Positions 63,223-64,000 of a stretch of DNA of 64,000 bases are shown piece after piece. Numbering within the stretch: position 1 is the first letter of the stretch; each line of letters starts with the position of its first letter. Position numbers and translations under genes: made by a program. The stretch is from CAKVLS01 sp045534265. Lineage in GTDB: Bacteria > Bacillota > Clostridia > Christensenellales > UBA1242. Where the stretch lies: NCBI GenBank assembly GCA_045534265.1, contig JAZSJH010000005.1, positions 226,140-290,139 on the forward strand. Reading direction: 5' to 3'. Under the pieces are notes generated by a model. It had not been told where the DNA came from and ran no database searches. It saw only the letters and a list, made by a program, of their open reading frames with translations.

Positions 63223-63307
63223 GGGAAGATTGCAGAGCGGCCAAATGCAACGGACTGTAAATCCGTCGTCTCCGACTTCGGTGGTTCGAATCCACCTCTT
63301 CCCACCA
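63223..63307 (+). tRNA. tRNA-Tyr (GTA)
   Basis: Acceptor GGGAAGA with TCTTCCC, discriminator A, CCA encoded; anticodon GTA; long variable arm (GTCTCCGACTTC), as expected for bacterial tRNA-Tyr. 85 nt. Last of the cluster. Confidence 0.95.
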
Positions 63308-63333
63308 AAGTAAGCCTTCGGGCTTATTTTTTT
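63308..63333 (+). terminator. Terminator of the tRNA cluster
   Basis: TAAGCC and GGCTTA pair around the stable TTCG tetraloop, then seven T. Confidence 0.92.
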
Positions 63334-63361
63334 GTTAAATTATTTAATAAGGAATTTTTTT

Positions 63362-64000
63362 ATGTTTGAATATGAAAACAATTTAATTATTTTTATCAAA
63401 CAAACTTTTGAATTTTACAAAACCCAAACAAAATTTTTCAAAAGTTCTTTTGATGAATTAACTGAAGGAGATTTTAACGAGATTAATAAATATATAGTCA
63501 ATAATCTTTACAAGATCCCATTAAGAAAAAGAAAAAATTATGTAAATAGTACTAAAAAATTTATAGAAATAATTGATAAAAATTCATTAAAAAATATTTT
63601 TGATTTTTTTGAATTAACAAACACTGAAATTCAAAAAAGAGTTGCCCTTAATGAATATCCTAAAAATGATGATTATTTGATTAAAATAAAAAATGAAGAT
63701 AAAATTCACCTATTTTTTGACGATTCTCTTATTTCATTATTTAGCAAATGCGATAAATTTAATAAAATTTATAAAATTTTTGAAGATTATGTAGCTTACT
63801 CAGAAATCATAATTACAGGTCTACATAGAAAACTACATAATTATATAAAGACATTATTTGAAGACAATTTTAATATAAAAGAACTAAACACAAGTTTATA
63901 TAATCAAAATAAAGAAAATAAAGACATTATCTCTTTTATTTCCGAAATGCATGTTAGAAGAAATATAATAGAACATCATGAGCAAAAAATAACAAATGAA
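63362..64000 (+). CDS. Hypothetical protein, HEPN-like, 3' end outside window
   Basis: An open frame of 213 codons runs from ATG 63362 (AAGGAA upstream) to the window edge. The protein is Lys, Asn, Ile and Phe-rich, begins MFEYENNLIIFIKQTFEFYK, and appears fully helical without membrane segments. Near the edge it has EMHVRRNIIEHHEQKI, which fits the HEPN active-site pattern R-x4-H (RNIIEH) and the MHxRRNxxxH form seen in several HEPN proteins. The DNA is visibly richer in A+T and in ATA/ATT codons than the neighbours. With its place right after a tRNA array, this suggests an acquired gene. Function unknown; the HEPN call is tentative. Confidence 0.55.
   Translation, partial: MFEYENNLIIFIKQTFEFYKTQTKFFKSSFDELTEGDFNEINKYIVNNLYKIPLRKRKNYVNSTKKFIEIIDKNSLKNIFDFFELTNTEIQKRVALNEYPKNDDYLIKIKNEDKIHLFFDDSLISLFSKCDKFNKIYKIFEDYVAYSEIIITGLHRKLHNYIKTLFEDNFNIKELNTSLYNQNKENKDIISFISEMHVRRNIIEHHEQKITNE

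Overview
The window is an AT-rich chromosomal segment from a low-GC, endospore-forming Firmicute, probably an uncultured member of the Clostridia. The evidence is the Bacillota-type gene order (infC-rpmI-rplT, ruvCAB-queA-tgt-yajC-secDF, rpsO-pnp-ylxY-mlpA, pgsA-cinA-recA, miaB-mutS-mutL-miaA), SpoVAC/AD/AE, YunB and the SpoIIAA-SpoIIAB-SigF module, a T-box in front of pheST, RNase Y, a LexA of the AAG-cleaving type, and Shine-Dalgarno sites close to AAGGAG. No genus can be named from the sequence alone. Vegetative promoters are easy to read: TTGACT or TTGACA, a 17-bp spacer, then TATAAT-like.

Layout. 1-2.6 kb: translation factors and ribosomal proteins, an rRNA methyltransferase and YebC. 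2.7-7.1 kb: ruvCAB with queA and tgt in one overlapping run. 7.1-10.7 kb: the Sec accessory genes yajC, a TIGR04086-type membrane protein, secD and secF. 10.8-13.9 kb: recJ and a DUF4272 protein. 13.9-18.8 kb: rpsO with a regulatory leader, pnp, ylxY and an M16 peptidase. 18.9-26.1 kb: ftsK/spoIIIE, rimO, pgsA, a degenerate cinA and recA. 26.2-28.4 kb (minus): a class A penicillin-binding protein. 28.5-36.5 kb: miaB, mutS, mutL, miaA and a PLP enzyme, almost without gaps. 36.6-38.4 kb (minus): lexA and a XerS-like recombinase. 38.5-40.7 kb: serS and a nucleotidyltransferase-like protein. 40.7-41.6 kb: the only large non-coding stretch. 41.6-47.4 kb: a YgjP-type metallopeptidase, then a PadR regulator fused to a membrane domain leading an ABC transporter pair. 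47.5-56.4 kb (mainly minus): an RNase H-pyrophosphatase fusion, tRNA-Trp (plus), RNase Y, iscS-thiI and T-box-pheS-pheT. 56.4-62.4 kb: the sporulation block (yunB, spoVAE/AD/AC, an Asn-rich lipoprotein on the plus strand, sigF, spoIIAB, spoIIAA). 62.6-63.3 kb: six tRNA genes. 63.4 kb to the end: the start of a very AT-rich gene of accessory character.

Most of the window is housekeeping: DNA recombination and repair (ruvABC, recJ, recA, mutSL, lexA), tRNA modification and charging (queA, tgt, miaA, miaB, thiI with iscS, serS, pheST), RNA turnover (pnp, rny, RNase H), secretion (yajC, secDF) and sporulation. The less ordinary material is: a dispersed 11-bp repeat (TACTATGCAAA, nine exact copies, six of them between 36.6 and 42.4 kb), two genes whose -10 box lies right against the start codon (miaB, ylxY; possible leaderless mRNAs), a ~70-nt promoter-hairpin-T-run unit at 48.5 kb, a candidate transcript inside the 40.7-41.6 kb gap, domain fusions (RNase H-PPase, PadR-membrane), pseudoenzyme-like proteins (CinA, YlxY, the NTase-like protein), and a HEPN-like partial gene just beyond the tRNA array. 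I found no CRISPR array, insertion sequence, prophage or complete defence system.
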